From: Chlorops oryzae
Taxonomy: Eukaryota; Arthropoda; Insecta; Diptera; Chloropidae
Length of the DNA stretch: 64,000 bases
NCBI GenBank assembly: GCA_020466095.1
Contig: CM035808.1
Location: forward strand, 80,330,779 to 80,394,778
Direction: 5' to 3'
The position numbers and the translations under genes were made by a program. How positions within the stretch are numbered: the first letter of the stretch is position 1; every line of letters begins with the position of its first letter. The notes beneath the pieces were generated by a model that was not told the DNA's origin, searched no databases, and saw nothing but the letters and a program-made list of their open reading frames with translations. Positions 32,285 to 42,545 of the stretch are shown here, one piece after another.

Positions 32285-33346
32285 TTATGCCTGTTGAGGT
32301 CCCCGGCCAGCAGGGGATGGCTGTGGTGCTTGATGGAACGTCTGATGCGGTTGACCCAGTGATGGTGTTGTCGATGGCGGCTGTTCGAGTATGGGTGAAG
32401 TCGGTATCACAACTGGCGATATTTGTGGTTGTGGTATTGCTTGTTGTTGTTGCGGCTCCAACTGTTGCTGTTGCTGCGGAATCGCAATCATATGTGTTTG
32501 TTGGTGTTGCTGTGTTGGCACTGCTGTTGGAAGCTGTACCAATTTTGGTTGTTGCTGTAGTTGCTGTTGCTGTTGCTGATGTTGCTGCTGCTGATGTTGC
32601 TGCTTGAAGGGCCTGGTATCCTTCCTGATGATTTCATGCTTGGTGCTATTAGATGGACCTCGGATGTCTGCGAGTTCTGCTAATTCTTGTGCGAGGAATT
32701 GGTTTTTTGTGTCGGGAATGGTTTTGGTGGTGCTAGTCTCCGCGTGGGTGAGTAGAATGTTGGTGGTGCCTTCTGAGTCTGTTCTGTGGACGTCGGCTTG
32801 CTGGGTAATCCACGCCGAATGTCCTCCTATTGTTACTTGTGTTCCAGCCCTGCTCAGCAAGTCCATTCCCAGAGTTACTCCATCCAAAGTGGTTGGTAGG
32901 ACAACGAACGTGATGTCTGCTTTGTATGACCCCAGCTGTACGGTGATGGTAAAGGTCATTTCCACGGTTTGTACTGATCCGTCTGCCATGCGTACGTTGG
33001 TTATACTGTCTCTGAACGTTCCTTGCGATCCTAGTTTGGCCGCCACTTTGGTGCTGATAACGCATCTGGAGGCTCCTGTGTCTACGGTGGCGATGTGTCG
33101 GTGGTCCCCGAGTTGGACCTGGGCATATAGTAGTTGATTATACTGTAAGAGTTTGGTGGGTGGCAAGGCGCGTTTCGGGGAGTTTTCACTAGGCCTTGCG
33201 TTTAGTGGACTCCTCCGGGGTTTTCCGATGCTTTCCGGCAACACTCCACCGTCCTGATATTTTCCTTCCTGCATACCCAGCAAAACAACTTCTGGGGGTT
33301 CTTGCAGTTTGCTCGCATGTGTCCTGTTTCCCCACAACGATAACAA
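32285..33346 (-). CDS. Retropepsin-like protease ORF with Gln/Pro-rich tail
   Basis: Overlaps gag by about 145 bases in the -1 frame, so it is probably made as a Gag-protease fusion by frameshifting. The catalytic triad appears in VDTGASRCVIS (about residues 85-95), with an LGMDLLSRAG block about 80 residues later, as in gypsy proteases that process Gag. After the protease come about 50 linker residues, then roughly 100 residues rich in Gln and Pro ending SPAGRGPQQA. No RT follows. The predicted start at 33346 may not be used. Confidence 0.8.
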   Translation of the reverse strand: MLSLWGNRTHASKLQEPPEVVLLGMQEGKYQDGGVLPESIGKPRRSPLNARPSENSPKRALPPTKLLQYNQLLYAQVQLGDHRHIATVDTGASRCVISTKVAAKLGSQGTFRDSITNVRMADGSVQTVEMTFTITVQLGSYKADITFVVLPTTLDGVTLGMDLLSRAGTQVTIGGHSAWITQQADVHRTDSEGTTNILLTHAETSTTKTIPDTKNQFLAQELAELADIRGPSNSTKHEIIRKDTRPFKQQHQQQQHQQQQQQLQQQPKLVQLPTAVPTQQHQQTHMIAIPQQQQQLEPQQQQAIPQPQISPVVIPTSPILEQPPSTTPSLGQPHQTFHQAPQPSPAGRGPQQA

Positions 33347-34377
33347 ACTTGCTTTGGGGCCATAGCCATCGTTTGAACCCTGGCTTCGTCACTGCGGCTA
33401 GATTCAGCCCTGGTGTGGTTCTCCGTCTCGATTATTTCTCGTTCGCAAGCTAGCTCGGTTAGGTCGCTCAATGTGCTGAACTCTCGCCGTTTAATAAATA
33501 GTTGATACTCCCGCCGGCTGTTTCGGAAAATAATGTCCAGACGCTTCTCTTCGGTATAGTCGACATGTCTCATGAGCGTTTGGATGCTGGTGATATATTC
33601 TTTAAAGGTTTCTCCTGCGCGTTGTTTTCTGGCTTTGATTTCGTCCTCTAATCGTTCTAGATACCGGTAAGGTAAAAAGAACTTTAAAAATTCCATTTTG
33701 AACGTCGGCCAGTCGGAAAATTCTTGCCTATTATTCCCCAGCCATGATAGTGCATAGTCTCGTAGGAATTCGGGCATCGCCTTCGGCAGGTACTGTAGGG
33801 GAATATCGTAAACTCCAGCAAGTTCCTCGATCCTGTCAATGAATTCGATGGCATCTTTTTTTCCATCGAATCGGATCGACCCTTTCCGTACCTGGTCGAT
33901 TATGCTAGCGTATGTCCTCACAGGTGTGTTGCTAGTTGGTTGGTGTTGGTAGCCATGGGCTTTCCAGGCCATGTCGTCCTTCAGGCTGGTCTGGGGATAC
34001 TCGTGTTGGATCGGTGCTTGGGTGACCTTTCTGTGAGTGCCGGTACTCCATGCTCTCGCCTCGTCTAGCATTGTCGTGCCTGTACCTCTCTCGCTCGGTT
34101 TTCCTGTATCGCTTGTCTTTCCTGTCTCGCATGTTTTGGTTAGCGGTAATGGAGAAGGGCTCCTCGTGAAGCGTACCTCAAGCTCCTGTACCTTAGTGCT
34201 GATAACTGGATCCTCCATGTGGGCATTTACGAAAGACATAAGCCGTTGTTTCCTTTCATCTACTGTCCCTTGGGGGTCTAGCCCAAACGAAGGAAGACAT
34301 TCAGATACTTCGTCCTTCTTTAGCTTCAAAATCCATTTGGTTTCTAGTGTCTTCATGATTACCTTCTCTTGTGCCAT
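33202..34377 (-). CDS. gag: Gag polyprotein (391 aa)
   Basis: Structural protein that would form the retroelement particle. The N-terminus (about residues 15-50) has a SAP-like pattern (KDEVSECLPSFGLDPQGTVD). A retrotransposon-Gag domain spans about residues 170-310, with WLGNNR and FFLPYRYLERLEDEI. The C-terminus has one good CCHC knuckle, CYRCGETGHMRANC, and a second degenerate Cys cluster (CWVC...C, no His). The 92-base distance from the LTR includes the PBS and a short leader. The frame is intact. Confidence 0.9.
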   Translation of the reverse strand: MAQEKVIMKTLETKWILKLKKDEVSECLPSFGLDPQGTVDERKQRLMSFVNAHMEDPVISTKVQELEVRFTRSPSPLPLTKTCETGKTSDTGKPSERGTGTTMLDEARAWSTGTHRKVTQAPIQHEYPQTSLKDDMAWKAHGYQHQPTSNTPVRTYASIIDQVRKGSIRFDGKKDAIEFIDRIEELAGVYDIPLQYLPKAMPEFLRDYALSWLGNNRQEFSDWPTFKMEFLKFFLPYRYLERLEDEIKARKQRAGETFKEYITSIQTLMRHVDYTEEKRLDIIFRNSRREYQLFIKRREFSTLSDLTELACEREIIETENHTRAESSRSDEARVQTMAMAPKQVCYRCGETGHMRANCKNPQKLFCWVCRKENIRTVECCRKASENPGGVH

Positions 34378-34448
34378 CGTATCGATTCTCTCTGCGCTGT
34401 GGTTTTACTGTGTTTTTCTCCGGTGAGCGATTCCTTGATTTATCGCTA

Positions 34449-34467
34449 GGTCCCTGCTCGGGCGCCA
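34449..34467 (-). promoter_or_regulatory. Primer-binding site of the Gag-PR element
   Basis: TGGCGCCCGAGCAGGGACC on the minus strand, two bases inside the 5' LTR; identical to the site at 127-145 and Lys(UUU)-like. Confidence 0.85.
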
Positions 34468-34836
34468 CTTGTAACGATCTTTTTTTCAGCCGGGGTATCA
34501 CTCAGTCAATCCAGGGTTCGTTACAAGACCAGAAACTGTGCTCAGTGTAGTTCAATACGCAATAATGATTTAGAACATCGTAAATTTAATTCCTTTATTC
34601 AATTTTTTGTTTCTTCTCTCCTAACATAATCTTATTGTCTAGTTACAATGGTTGAAGCGGTAGCGTCGGCGTCTCTTACTCCAAATCTTGGTAGCGTAGC
34701 GAAGTTTCGTGCGTTCTCCAGTGGGTGCCGTGTCGATAATTGGAACTCGGGCAGTATCCGTAAGCCGCGTGTCGGGTGTCGATCGGTGAACTTTCGGCGA
34801 TGGCGTAGTCTATTCCCTAGCTTCTGACTCGACTAC

Positions 34837-35124
34837 CTGTTGAACGGGGTTGGACCGCCGGAACAACAGCTAGTAGGGACTGGCTACTTTGCCTAGTTCA
34901 TTGACCGGGGTTGGACCACCTGTACAATGAGCTAGCGGGAATAGCTACGACTTGTCTATACTGTTGAACGGGGTTGGACCGCCGGGACAACAAATAGCGA
35001 GGATTAACTGGCGGACAATGCAAAGACTACTGTCCTCTATTGATAGGGGTTGAACCGCCTGATCAATAGCTGGCTGGGTGAATTTGAACTACTGTCTGGG
35101 GTTGACACCATCCAGACAATAGTT
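34837..35124. repeat. Five-hairpin array (5' LTR copy)
   Basis: Same five hairpins as at 30497-30784, offset by 4340 bases. In element sense they lie in the last half of the LTR, so they fall in the 5' untranslated leader if transcription starts upstream of about 35130, and in the 3' end of the RNA if R includes them. Confidence 0.85.
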
Positions 35125-35192
35125 CCCAAAAAATATGGCTAACCTGAGAGACAACTGAATGTTATTTACCTCTCGTTACCGTGCTGTTCAGC

Positions 35193-35576
35193 TTAGTGGT
35201 CCCAATCGGATAAAACACTTTTGTTTTCACAACTGGGTCGCTCCGTGAGCTGAACACTGAGATCCCTTCGCTGCGAAAACCGTGGCTTATATTCGTCCAA
35301 AATGTTAAACGAAATGAGAATTCTACAAATTTTTGTGCACACTGTCAAAGGCGTGTACTGACGCCGTGTGCAGAAACCTGGCTCGATCGGTGGAAGTCGG
35401 GTTTGTGCCTGTGGTGGATTGGTGCTGTGTCGCGGATATAGTAGTAGCTGTGTCATGGCTACTGTTCCAGGGGGCGTAAACTGGTACTGTGACTTGGCTA
35501 TCGATCTTGTTGTGTCCCGGCTACTGTTCCAGGGTGCGTAGAGTGGCGCTGTGTCTTGGCTGTTCAAAAAAACCAT
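35193..35576 (-). CDS. LTR-encoded 127-codon ORF, unknown (5' LTR copy)
   Basis: Starts MVFLNSQDTAPLYAPWNSS; otherwise the same as the copy at 30853-31236, so see that entry for content. In this copy it could be the first ORF of the element transcript, ahead of gag, with the hairpin array between them. Confidence 0.4.
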   Translation of the reverse strand: MVFLNSQDTAPLYAPWNSSRDTTRSIAKSQYQFTPPGTVAMTQLLLYPRHSTNPPQAQTRLPPIEPGFCTRRQYTPLTVCTKICRILISFNILDEYKPRFSQRRDLSVQLTERPSCENKSVLSDWDH

Positions 35577-35859
35577 TTGTTCCTCTTCTTACTTCTTAAT
35601 CTTATACCTCTGAATATATTTTTTTTTCCATTTTTTTTTCTTATAATATATTTTAAACATAACCAATCATAATTCTAACAAAACAAATTCATTTCTGACA
35701 TAAAAAGTAGTTTGAGAAAAAAATATATAGAAGAACATCTCTCGTTGTTACTTGTCGTTTCTTTCTAATGTGCGGGAGGGAGAAAAATAATGATTAAACG
35801 AACAAATGTATGGGTTAAAATTTTTCGTTTGGTCCCAAAATTTTACCTCATTACAATCT

Positions 35860-36681
35860 TATTATGGATAACGGTCGCTTGCTAGACATTCCTACCGGTA
35901 TTCCTTTTGATCACTTATGACATGCACTACTAGCATTTCTTCTTTGGTGCCGCAACCTGACAATCTATCGCTTTTCACTTTGATCCAAATCAATATTTTT
36001 ACACTGGGCACCTAACGAAAATACATGTGCAGTGTTCGTGCATGAAATTCATTGCACTGCTGACCCAAAAGAAATCAATGCCGCAACGTGCGCAATATAA
36101 CGCCCTTTGCTGACAGAATGCAAGTGAGCCTTTCCCATCAGCACATTGAGTCAGCGATCGCAAGCCATCGATCGCTGCCTGTTTAGAAACTAGTATAAAT
36201 AAGCAATGTTAATTGTAAGCGATATTCATACAATTTTGAATCACCAACAAAGGCGGTTCCACTCGCCTTCAATATAATCTACAATAAAGGCGTTCCACTC
36301 GGCATCATATTTAAAAGGATAAAAGTAAAATCAAAACATCTCTTATTTTTACTAATGCCAAAAGGACATTACAATCTTGGAACAAATTTATTTTAGGGGC
36401 GTTTCTGGGATTTCTGGTTTGTTCTTCTAACTTTATGTAAAACGATCCCTGGAGTCTAAATCTACAACTCTTTTTTATATTTGCGTATAAAAATCCGCAT
36501 CGGTGAAAGCGAATGCAGATGTTAAAGTTTTTGCGGGAGTTCCGCGCTCTCGTATGTGGATGCAAATTTTTACAAAATCCCTGCTGCATATGTCCGAAAC
36601 AGCACTAGTTGATGACATATCGAGCCATAACCGCCAAATTGATGTCAGTGACACTGTTTTTGAAATTGATTTTTTGATTAA
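35860..36681. other. Host interval with a possible solo-LTR remnant
   Basis: TATAAATA near 36194 and AATAAA near 36284, with a repeated phrase AAGGCG(G)TTCCACTCG at about 36252 and 36287, resemble an LTR promoter and poly(A) signal. I could not fix its ends or a target duplication. A 92-codon minus frame at 36311-36589 has no recognisable domain. Confidence 0.35.
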
Positions 36682-37905
36682 TATATGTTATTTTTATATA
36701 GTGGCAACCTTCAAATGATTCGTGTCAAAATTTGACGTCTGTAAGTCAATTAGTTTGTGAGATAGACCATCTTTTGTGAAGCAACTTTTGTTATTGTGAA
36801 AAAATGGAAAAAAAAAGAATTTCGTGTTTTGATAAAATACTGTTATCTGAAGGGAAAAAATACAGTGGAATCAAAAACTTGGCTTGATAATGAGTTTCCA
36901 GACTCTGCCCCAGGAAACTCAACAATAATTGATTGGTATGCAAAATTCAAGCGTGGTGAAATGAGCACGGAGGACGGTGAACGCAGTGGACGCCCGAAAG
37001 AGGTGGTTACCGACGAAAACATCAAAAAAATTCACAAAATGATTTTGAATGACCGTAAAATGAAGTTGATCGAGATAGCAGAGGCCTTAAAGATATTAAA
37101 GGAACGTGTTGGTCATATCATTCATCAATATTTGGATATGAAAAAGCTCTGTGCAAAATGGGTGCCGCGCGAGCTCATATTTGACCAAAAACAACATCGT
37201 GTTGATGATTCTGAGCGGTGTTAACTCGCAATACACCCGAGTTTTTGCGTCGATATGTGACAATGGATGAAACATGGCTCTATCACTACACTCCTGAGTC
37301 CAATCGACAGTCGGCTGAGTGGACAGCGATCGGTGAACCGTCTCCGAAGCGTGGAAAGACTCAAAAGTCCGCTGGGAAAGTAATGGCCTCTGTTTTTTGG
37401 GATGGGCATGGAATAATTTTTATCGATTATCTTGAGAAGGGAAAAACCATCAACAGTGACTATTATATGTCGTTATTGGAGCGTTTGAAGGTCTAAATCG
37501 TGGCAAAACGGCCCCATATGAAGAAGAAAAAAGTGTTGTTCCACCAAGACAACGCACCGTGCCACAAGTCATTGAGAACGATGGCAAAAATTCAAGAATT
37601 AGGCTTTGAATTGCTTCCCCACCCCCGTATTCTCCAGATCTGGCCCCCAGCAACTTTTTCTTGTTCTCAGATCTCAAAAGGATGCTCGCAGGGAAAAAAT
37701 TTGGCTGCAATGAAGAGGTGATCGCCGAAACTGAGGCCTATTTTGAGGCAACCGAAGGAGTACTACCAAAATGGTATCAAAAAATTGGAAGGTCGTTATA
37801 ATCGTTGTATCGCTCTTGAAGGGAACTATGTTGAATAATAAAAACGAATTTTGACAAAAAAATGTGTTTTTCTTTGTTAGACCGGGGACTTATCAGCCAA
37901 CCTGT
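36682..37905 (+). mobile_element. Mariner, copy 2, left end missing
   Basis: The right inverted repeat is intact and followed by TA (37906-37907). The left inverted repeat is absent; homology to copy 1 begins near 36685 (TATTTTTATATAGTGGC). The TA on the right lies directly against the left end of a MITE, so the mariner inserted at or beside that end. Confidence 0.85.
36804..37838 (+). pseudogene. Mariner transposase, broken (copy 2)
   Basis: Same domain order as copy 1. Lesions are an extra A near the start codon, a 10-base deletion near 37220 after the segment DDSERC, a stop at about 37494, and the same one-base loss near 37625 as copy 1. The Trp codon that is TGA in copies 1 and 4 is TGG here. 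Confidence 0.85.
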
Positions 37906-37907
37906 TA

Positions 37908-38236
37908 GACAGACGTATAGCATAATCGCGATTATCTCCGTTTTGCAGATTAAAGATGAATTATGTATAGATAAAAGTAGGATCAATTCCATTTTAATCG
38001 ATCTTTTACAAGCGCGATTATATTCATAATCGTTCTTTTTGACAAAGAAACCTTGGTGATAGCTGTCAAATAGAATTTAAATAATAAATTTAATTGAGTG
38101 GAATCAAAATTGTTGACACATAGAAAAGCTGGTTGCTTGATCATACATTTTTTAATCCACCATTTGTCGTCTGTCAGGGTTTTTTGGAAAAGTGGATTAA
38201 AAAAATTTAATCGCGATTAACTATATACGTCTGCCG
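37908..38236. mobile_element. MITE of about 330 bp
   Basis: Inverted termini of about 28 bases: GACAGACGTATAGCATAATC on the left, and the complement of TATATACGTCTGCC with TTAATCGCGATTAA on the right. The palindrome TAATCGCGATTA occurs in both. No coding capacity; superfamily unclear because the mariner removed the left flank. Confidence 0.6.
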
Positions 38237-38341
38237 ACGGTATAAAATGAATTGAATTTTACACCAAGTATTGTAAAGAATCAGAACTGAATGAGGAAGG
38301 ACTATAAGTGCAATCTGAAATGTAAACCCCAATATAAATGT

Positions 38342-39183
38342 AACAAGTAAGAAAGCTAAATTCGGTCAAGCCTAACTTTGAAATACCCAGCGTCCCGACA
38401 TTATGAGCGCACTATGTTTTGCTTTTCTTTTTGTGGGCGTGGCAGTGGGCGGGCCACATAAACTATTTTCCTACACCTTTCATTCGCCTTGATCAACCTA
38501 TGTTGCGAATTTGAAGCTTCTACGCCTTTTACTTCGGAAGTTACGAAAAATCTTCATTTGTGGGCGCGGCAGTGGGCGGGCCACATAACATTTTTTCCTA
38601 CACCTTTCATTCGTCTTGGTCAATCTATGTTCCGAATTTGAAGCTTCTACGCCTTTTACTTCGGAAGTTAGGAAAATTATACATTTGTGGGCGTGGCAGT
38701 ACGCGGGCTACATACATTTTCGTTCTTGCACTTTTCATTTGCCTTGGTCAACCTATGTTGTGATTTTGAAGCTTCTACGCATTTTACTTCACATGTTACG
38801 ATAAACCCTTATTTGTGGGCTTATTTGTGGGCGTGGCAAGTGGTTCGCAAGTTACAAGCATTTTACTGACAACACAATAAATTCATTTGTGGGCGTGGCA
38901 GTGGGCGGATGTCTTCCATTTTTACTTAGGATCACACTCGGAGCCCGATATACATGTGTACCAAATTTCGACTTGATTGGTTTAGCCGTATCGTAGGAGA
39001 TCCGACCACGGACGGACGGACAGACGGACAGACGGACGGACGGACAGACGGACATGTCTTAATCGATTCAGTTTTTGATCCTGATCATTTCGATATAAAT
39101 ATGTCTATATCTCCGGAGCTTAATTCTCCCTGTTACAAGATTCGCACAAAACTAATATACCCCGCTTACGCTGGGTATAAAAA
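38342..39183 (+). mobile_element. Mini-me-like element family B, near-complete copy
   Basis: Starts ACAAGTAAGAAAGCTAAATT, has four units of 127 bp (starts 38433, 38560, 38687, 38814, marked GTGGGCGTGGCAGTGGGCG), then a unique part, a GGAC/AGAC microsatellite (39013-39053), a short AT stretch and the end hairpin TATACCCCGCTTACGCTGGGTATA. It shares architecture but not core sequence with family A. No autonomous helicase is encoded. Confidence 0.75.
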
Positions 39184-39367
39184 CCAATATTATTCCAGGC
39201 GCGGAACCTTTTTCCCGTCTAAAACTGCATATAAAAAAGCCAACTCTTCAATTCTCTTTGCTATTATTACCGATAAATAAATTGTAAAGTTCGACTCGAA
39301 ACTCTCGTATCATTTTCATAGTTCGAATAGTTGAAAAGCCCAAAAAATATTCATAACTGCATATTTT

Positions 39368-39496
39368 TATACCTTTTCCGAAGGAAAGGGTATATTAAGT
39401 TTGGCTCGGAGTATGTAACATACCAAAGGAGTCGCGATAGATATAGACATATATATATATTCTTGATCAGGGTGACAAGAGGAATCGATCTAGCCA

Positions 39497-39544
<48 letters not shown>

Positions 39545-41090
39545 GGTCACACTTTAGTTTTTCGTAATTAACTCCTAAGCCATGAAAGATATCATATTGA
39601 AATTTAGCATGGACTTGAACCAGGCAAATGTCCGAAAAACTGCTTACAAATTTTTTTCGTAGTCCCTTCTTGGGTCGTGGGAAGTGGTTCAGAAGTTTCA
39701 AAAATCACGATTTTTAACGTTTTTCGTGAATAACTTTTTTACTATACATCCCAGCTTATTGCAATTTGGTGTGTGTATAGCTACTATGTAGACTTAAGCT
39801 TTCGCTGAATAAAAATTGCGACATCGCTATATTTATGGTCATCATCCTACACATTAGAAAAAAACACTCTTTCTCTTATTCTCATATCTGTATACAAAAA
39901 TAATTTTTTTTTTGCTTCTTCTGATTGTGTATTTTGCCGCCAAATAAAGTCGTCACTTAGGTTAAAATTTGGCCATGACCACCATTCGCGAAATTCGCGA
40001 AAATTTGATTTTCACTATTTTGAATTGAGTATTTCGCAGCTAAACAAAATGTCCTCTAAGGGTTAAAATTTGATCAAGACCACCATCCGCGAAATTCACA
40101 AAAATTTGATTTTCACTAGTTTAAATTGAGTATTTCGCTGCTAGACAAAATTACCTCTAACGGTTAAAATTTGATCAAGATCACCATTCGCGAAATTCGC
40201 GAAAATTTGATTTTCACAGTTTTGAATTGAGTATTTCGCAGCTAAACAAAATGTCCTCTAAGGGTTAAAATTTGATCAAGACCACCATTCGCGAAAATCG
40301 CGAAAATTTGATTTTCACTATTTTGAATTGAGTATTTCGCAGCTAAACAAAATGTCCTCTAAGGGTTAAAAATTAATCAAGACCACCATTAGCGAAATTC
40401 GCAAAAAATTTATTTTCACTATTTTGAATTGAGTATTTCGCAGCTAAACAAAATGTCCTCTAAGGGTTAAAATTTTATCAAGACCACCATTCGCGAAATT
40501 CGCAAAAAATTGATTTTCACTATTTTGAATTGAGTATTTCGCAGCTAAACAAAATGTCCTCTAAGGGTTAAAAATTTATCATGACCACCATTCGCGAAAT
40601 TCGCAAAAAATTGATTTTCACTATTTTGAATTGAGTATTTCGCAGCTAAACAAAATGTCCTCTAAGGGTTAAAAATTTATCAAGACCACCATTCGCGAAA
40701 TTCGCAAAAAATTGATTTTCACTATTTTGAATTAAGTATTTCGCAGCTAAACAAAATGTCCTCTAAGGGTTAAAAATTTATCAAGACCACCATTCGCGAA
40801 ATTCGCAAAAAATTGACTTTCACTATTTTGAATTGAGTATTTCGCAGCTAGACATATTGTCCTCTAACGGTTAAAATTTGACCATGACCACCATTCGCGA
40901 AATTTTTTTGCTTATTAATAATCTCGAGTTTTAGAAGCTAAATCGAAGAACAGATAAGGTATAAATAGATTTCCAAGCTAGAACAACGAAAACGGCAGGA
41001 ATTTTCGTTAAGGTAATGTTTTAACATATTTTAGGCTGAGGAAAAGGTATGTGTGCAATCGGCTTTGCCGATGTAAACTTCTTTACTTGT
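39368..41090 (-). mobile_element. Mini-me-like element family A, copy 3, expanded core
   Basis: In opposite orientation to copies 1 and 2. It begins with the terminal hairpin (TATACCTTTTCC, GAA, GGAAAGGGTATA), then TA stretch, (GTCT)n at 39497-39545, the unique part, and about ten core units with a 101-102 bp period (markers at about 39951, 40051, 40153, 40253, 40354, 40455, 40556, 40657, 40758, 40859). It ends at CTTTACTTGT. Each unit carries palindromic TTCGCGAA. Copies 1 and 2 have only three to four units. Confidence 0.85.
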
Positions 41091-41092
41091 TT

Positions 41093-42545
41093 TTTTTTAT
41101 GTTAAAAAATAAACCTGGCAATATTTCAATGACCGGAACGCTTCTAATTTTTGTTTTTAATTTCGAAATCATGCTGGCTTTATTACCTTAAAAATGATGT
41201 ATCAAAATTTATGGGCTGACAAGGATTTATAGAGAAAACTTAAAAAATGCTAGCGAACCTCACGTTTTTCATATGAAAAAATCACCGCTCATTTTCATAT
41301 ACACGTATAGAGGTACTATACAAAAAAGTTGGAAAGATTTGGATACATCAAAAAAATATTGTCCTTTTCACATGGAGTGCCCCATATAACTACGATAAGC
41401 TCAATATAAATTGAAAAATTGGACGAAAAGTTTAATAATTGTTATTGTTTTATTGTTTTCTTTTTTGTGTACATCAATTTGGCGGTTAGGGCTCAATATG
41501 TCAAAAAGACGATACAAACTCCTGCTTGTCTTCATCAATATCGTACTACTCTAACATTGAAACGTTAACACCGTCCTCTTACTAGATTTCAACATGATGT
41601 ATCGCGCAAGTGTGTCAATACTGTCACAACTAAAAAAATTTTAATATATCAATAATCGCAGTTTAACCCATGCACTATAGTTGCATTTGTATTACGAAGA
41701 GACTAACATGACTAATTTGATCTGAATTTGCGGTGAGAAATCAACCACACAGCATTAGCATTAGCACTCGCGCGTTCAAACGCACTTTATTAAGCGCAAG
41801 AGGTAGGAATGGGGTCACAAAAATATGCATAACTTTTGACCTACTGGGACATACCTATTTTTTTTTTCATCGAGATTTTTTTAAATATTGTAGAATTGAA
41901 TAAAATTTGTAACAAAGATTCTACAGGCGGAGAAGTCTTTTTAATTTTCAATTAATTTTCTAAGAAAAAATCATTTCTTTTTAAAAATAATATTGTAACG
42001 AAAAAGTAGGTACATTAATTTACTAAAATTGTGATGCTATGAACGTTGAGTTTTGATAAACCCTTCGCGAGTTATGAGTTAAAAAAAAAACTATTACCGA
42101 AAATTTTGACAGCTAATAACTAACGCGAACATTTTTTTTTTTAAATAAGTTCGGAGAGATTTTTTTCACCAAGGCCATTGAATGCCGTATCAATCACTTA
42201 AGTCTTACACCAAAAGTTGTCAGGCCCATTAAACGTTCATAAGCGACATTCAAAAGCTGTTTTATAGCTTTCACACCGACAGGGTGTACATGTGAGCTCG
42301 AAAGCTGTTTTTTAAAATTTCGAGAGAATGCGAGAGAGCAGTGCAGCTGACGTTTTTTTTTTTCGTATGCTTGTTTTTGTTCTAGTACACGCTAAAGAAT
42401 GAGCATGGCGAGTCGCCACTGGCGAATTCTTTCCTTCGATAGTGCTCAAGCAAAACTGACGCTTTTTTAAAATACTTGTAGCATAGCAAAATGGAAATGC
42501 GACGCTTCTAAATATGATATTCCACTACAAAATTAAATTTTAAGA
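41093..42545. other. AT-rich interval upstream of an hAT-like remnant
   Basis: No gene or clear element ends. The right half may belong to the hAT-like repeat, since GTACACGCTAAAGAATGAG near 42396 resembles GTGCACGCTAAAATATGAG near 59282. Confidence 0.4.

Larger units (their letters stand above)
30130..35855 (-). mobile_element. Complete Gag-protease-only LTR retrotransposon (5726 bp)
   Basis: Two 1386-bp LTRs (TGTAA...TTACA) flank a 2954-bp internal region on the minus strand. The 4-bp duplication ATCT at 30126-30129 and 35856-35859 marks a simple insertion. A tRNA-Lys-like PBS lies two bases from the 5' LTR, and a polypurine tract abuts the 3' LTR. The internal region encodes Gag, a retropepsin ORF and a third unknown ORF; reverse transcriptase, RNase H and integrase are absent, so replication must borrow them from a partner element. 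The LTRs differ by roughly a dozen substitutions and a few homopolymer indels, so the insertion is fairly recent. Confidence 0.95.
34470..35855 (-). repeat. 5' LTR of the Gag-PR element
   Basis: The transcript should start within this copy. TATA-like ATATAT sequence lies near 35727 on the minus strand. The LTR repeats the layout of the 3' copy: 127-codon frame 35193-35576, hairpin array 34837-35124, terminal hairpin 34470-34526 next to the PBS. The H2 outer stem reads CTAG/CTAG here and CTAG/TTAG in the 3' copy, so pairing survives as a wobble. Confidence 0.95.

Noticed and set aside
32260..34426. Several plus-strand frames of 80-180 codons (for example 32260-32607, 32604-33137, 34037-34426)
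   Set aside because: Antisense to gag, protease and ORF3; the Val/Ala- and Cys-rich runs mirror the CAG/CAA-rich tail.
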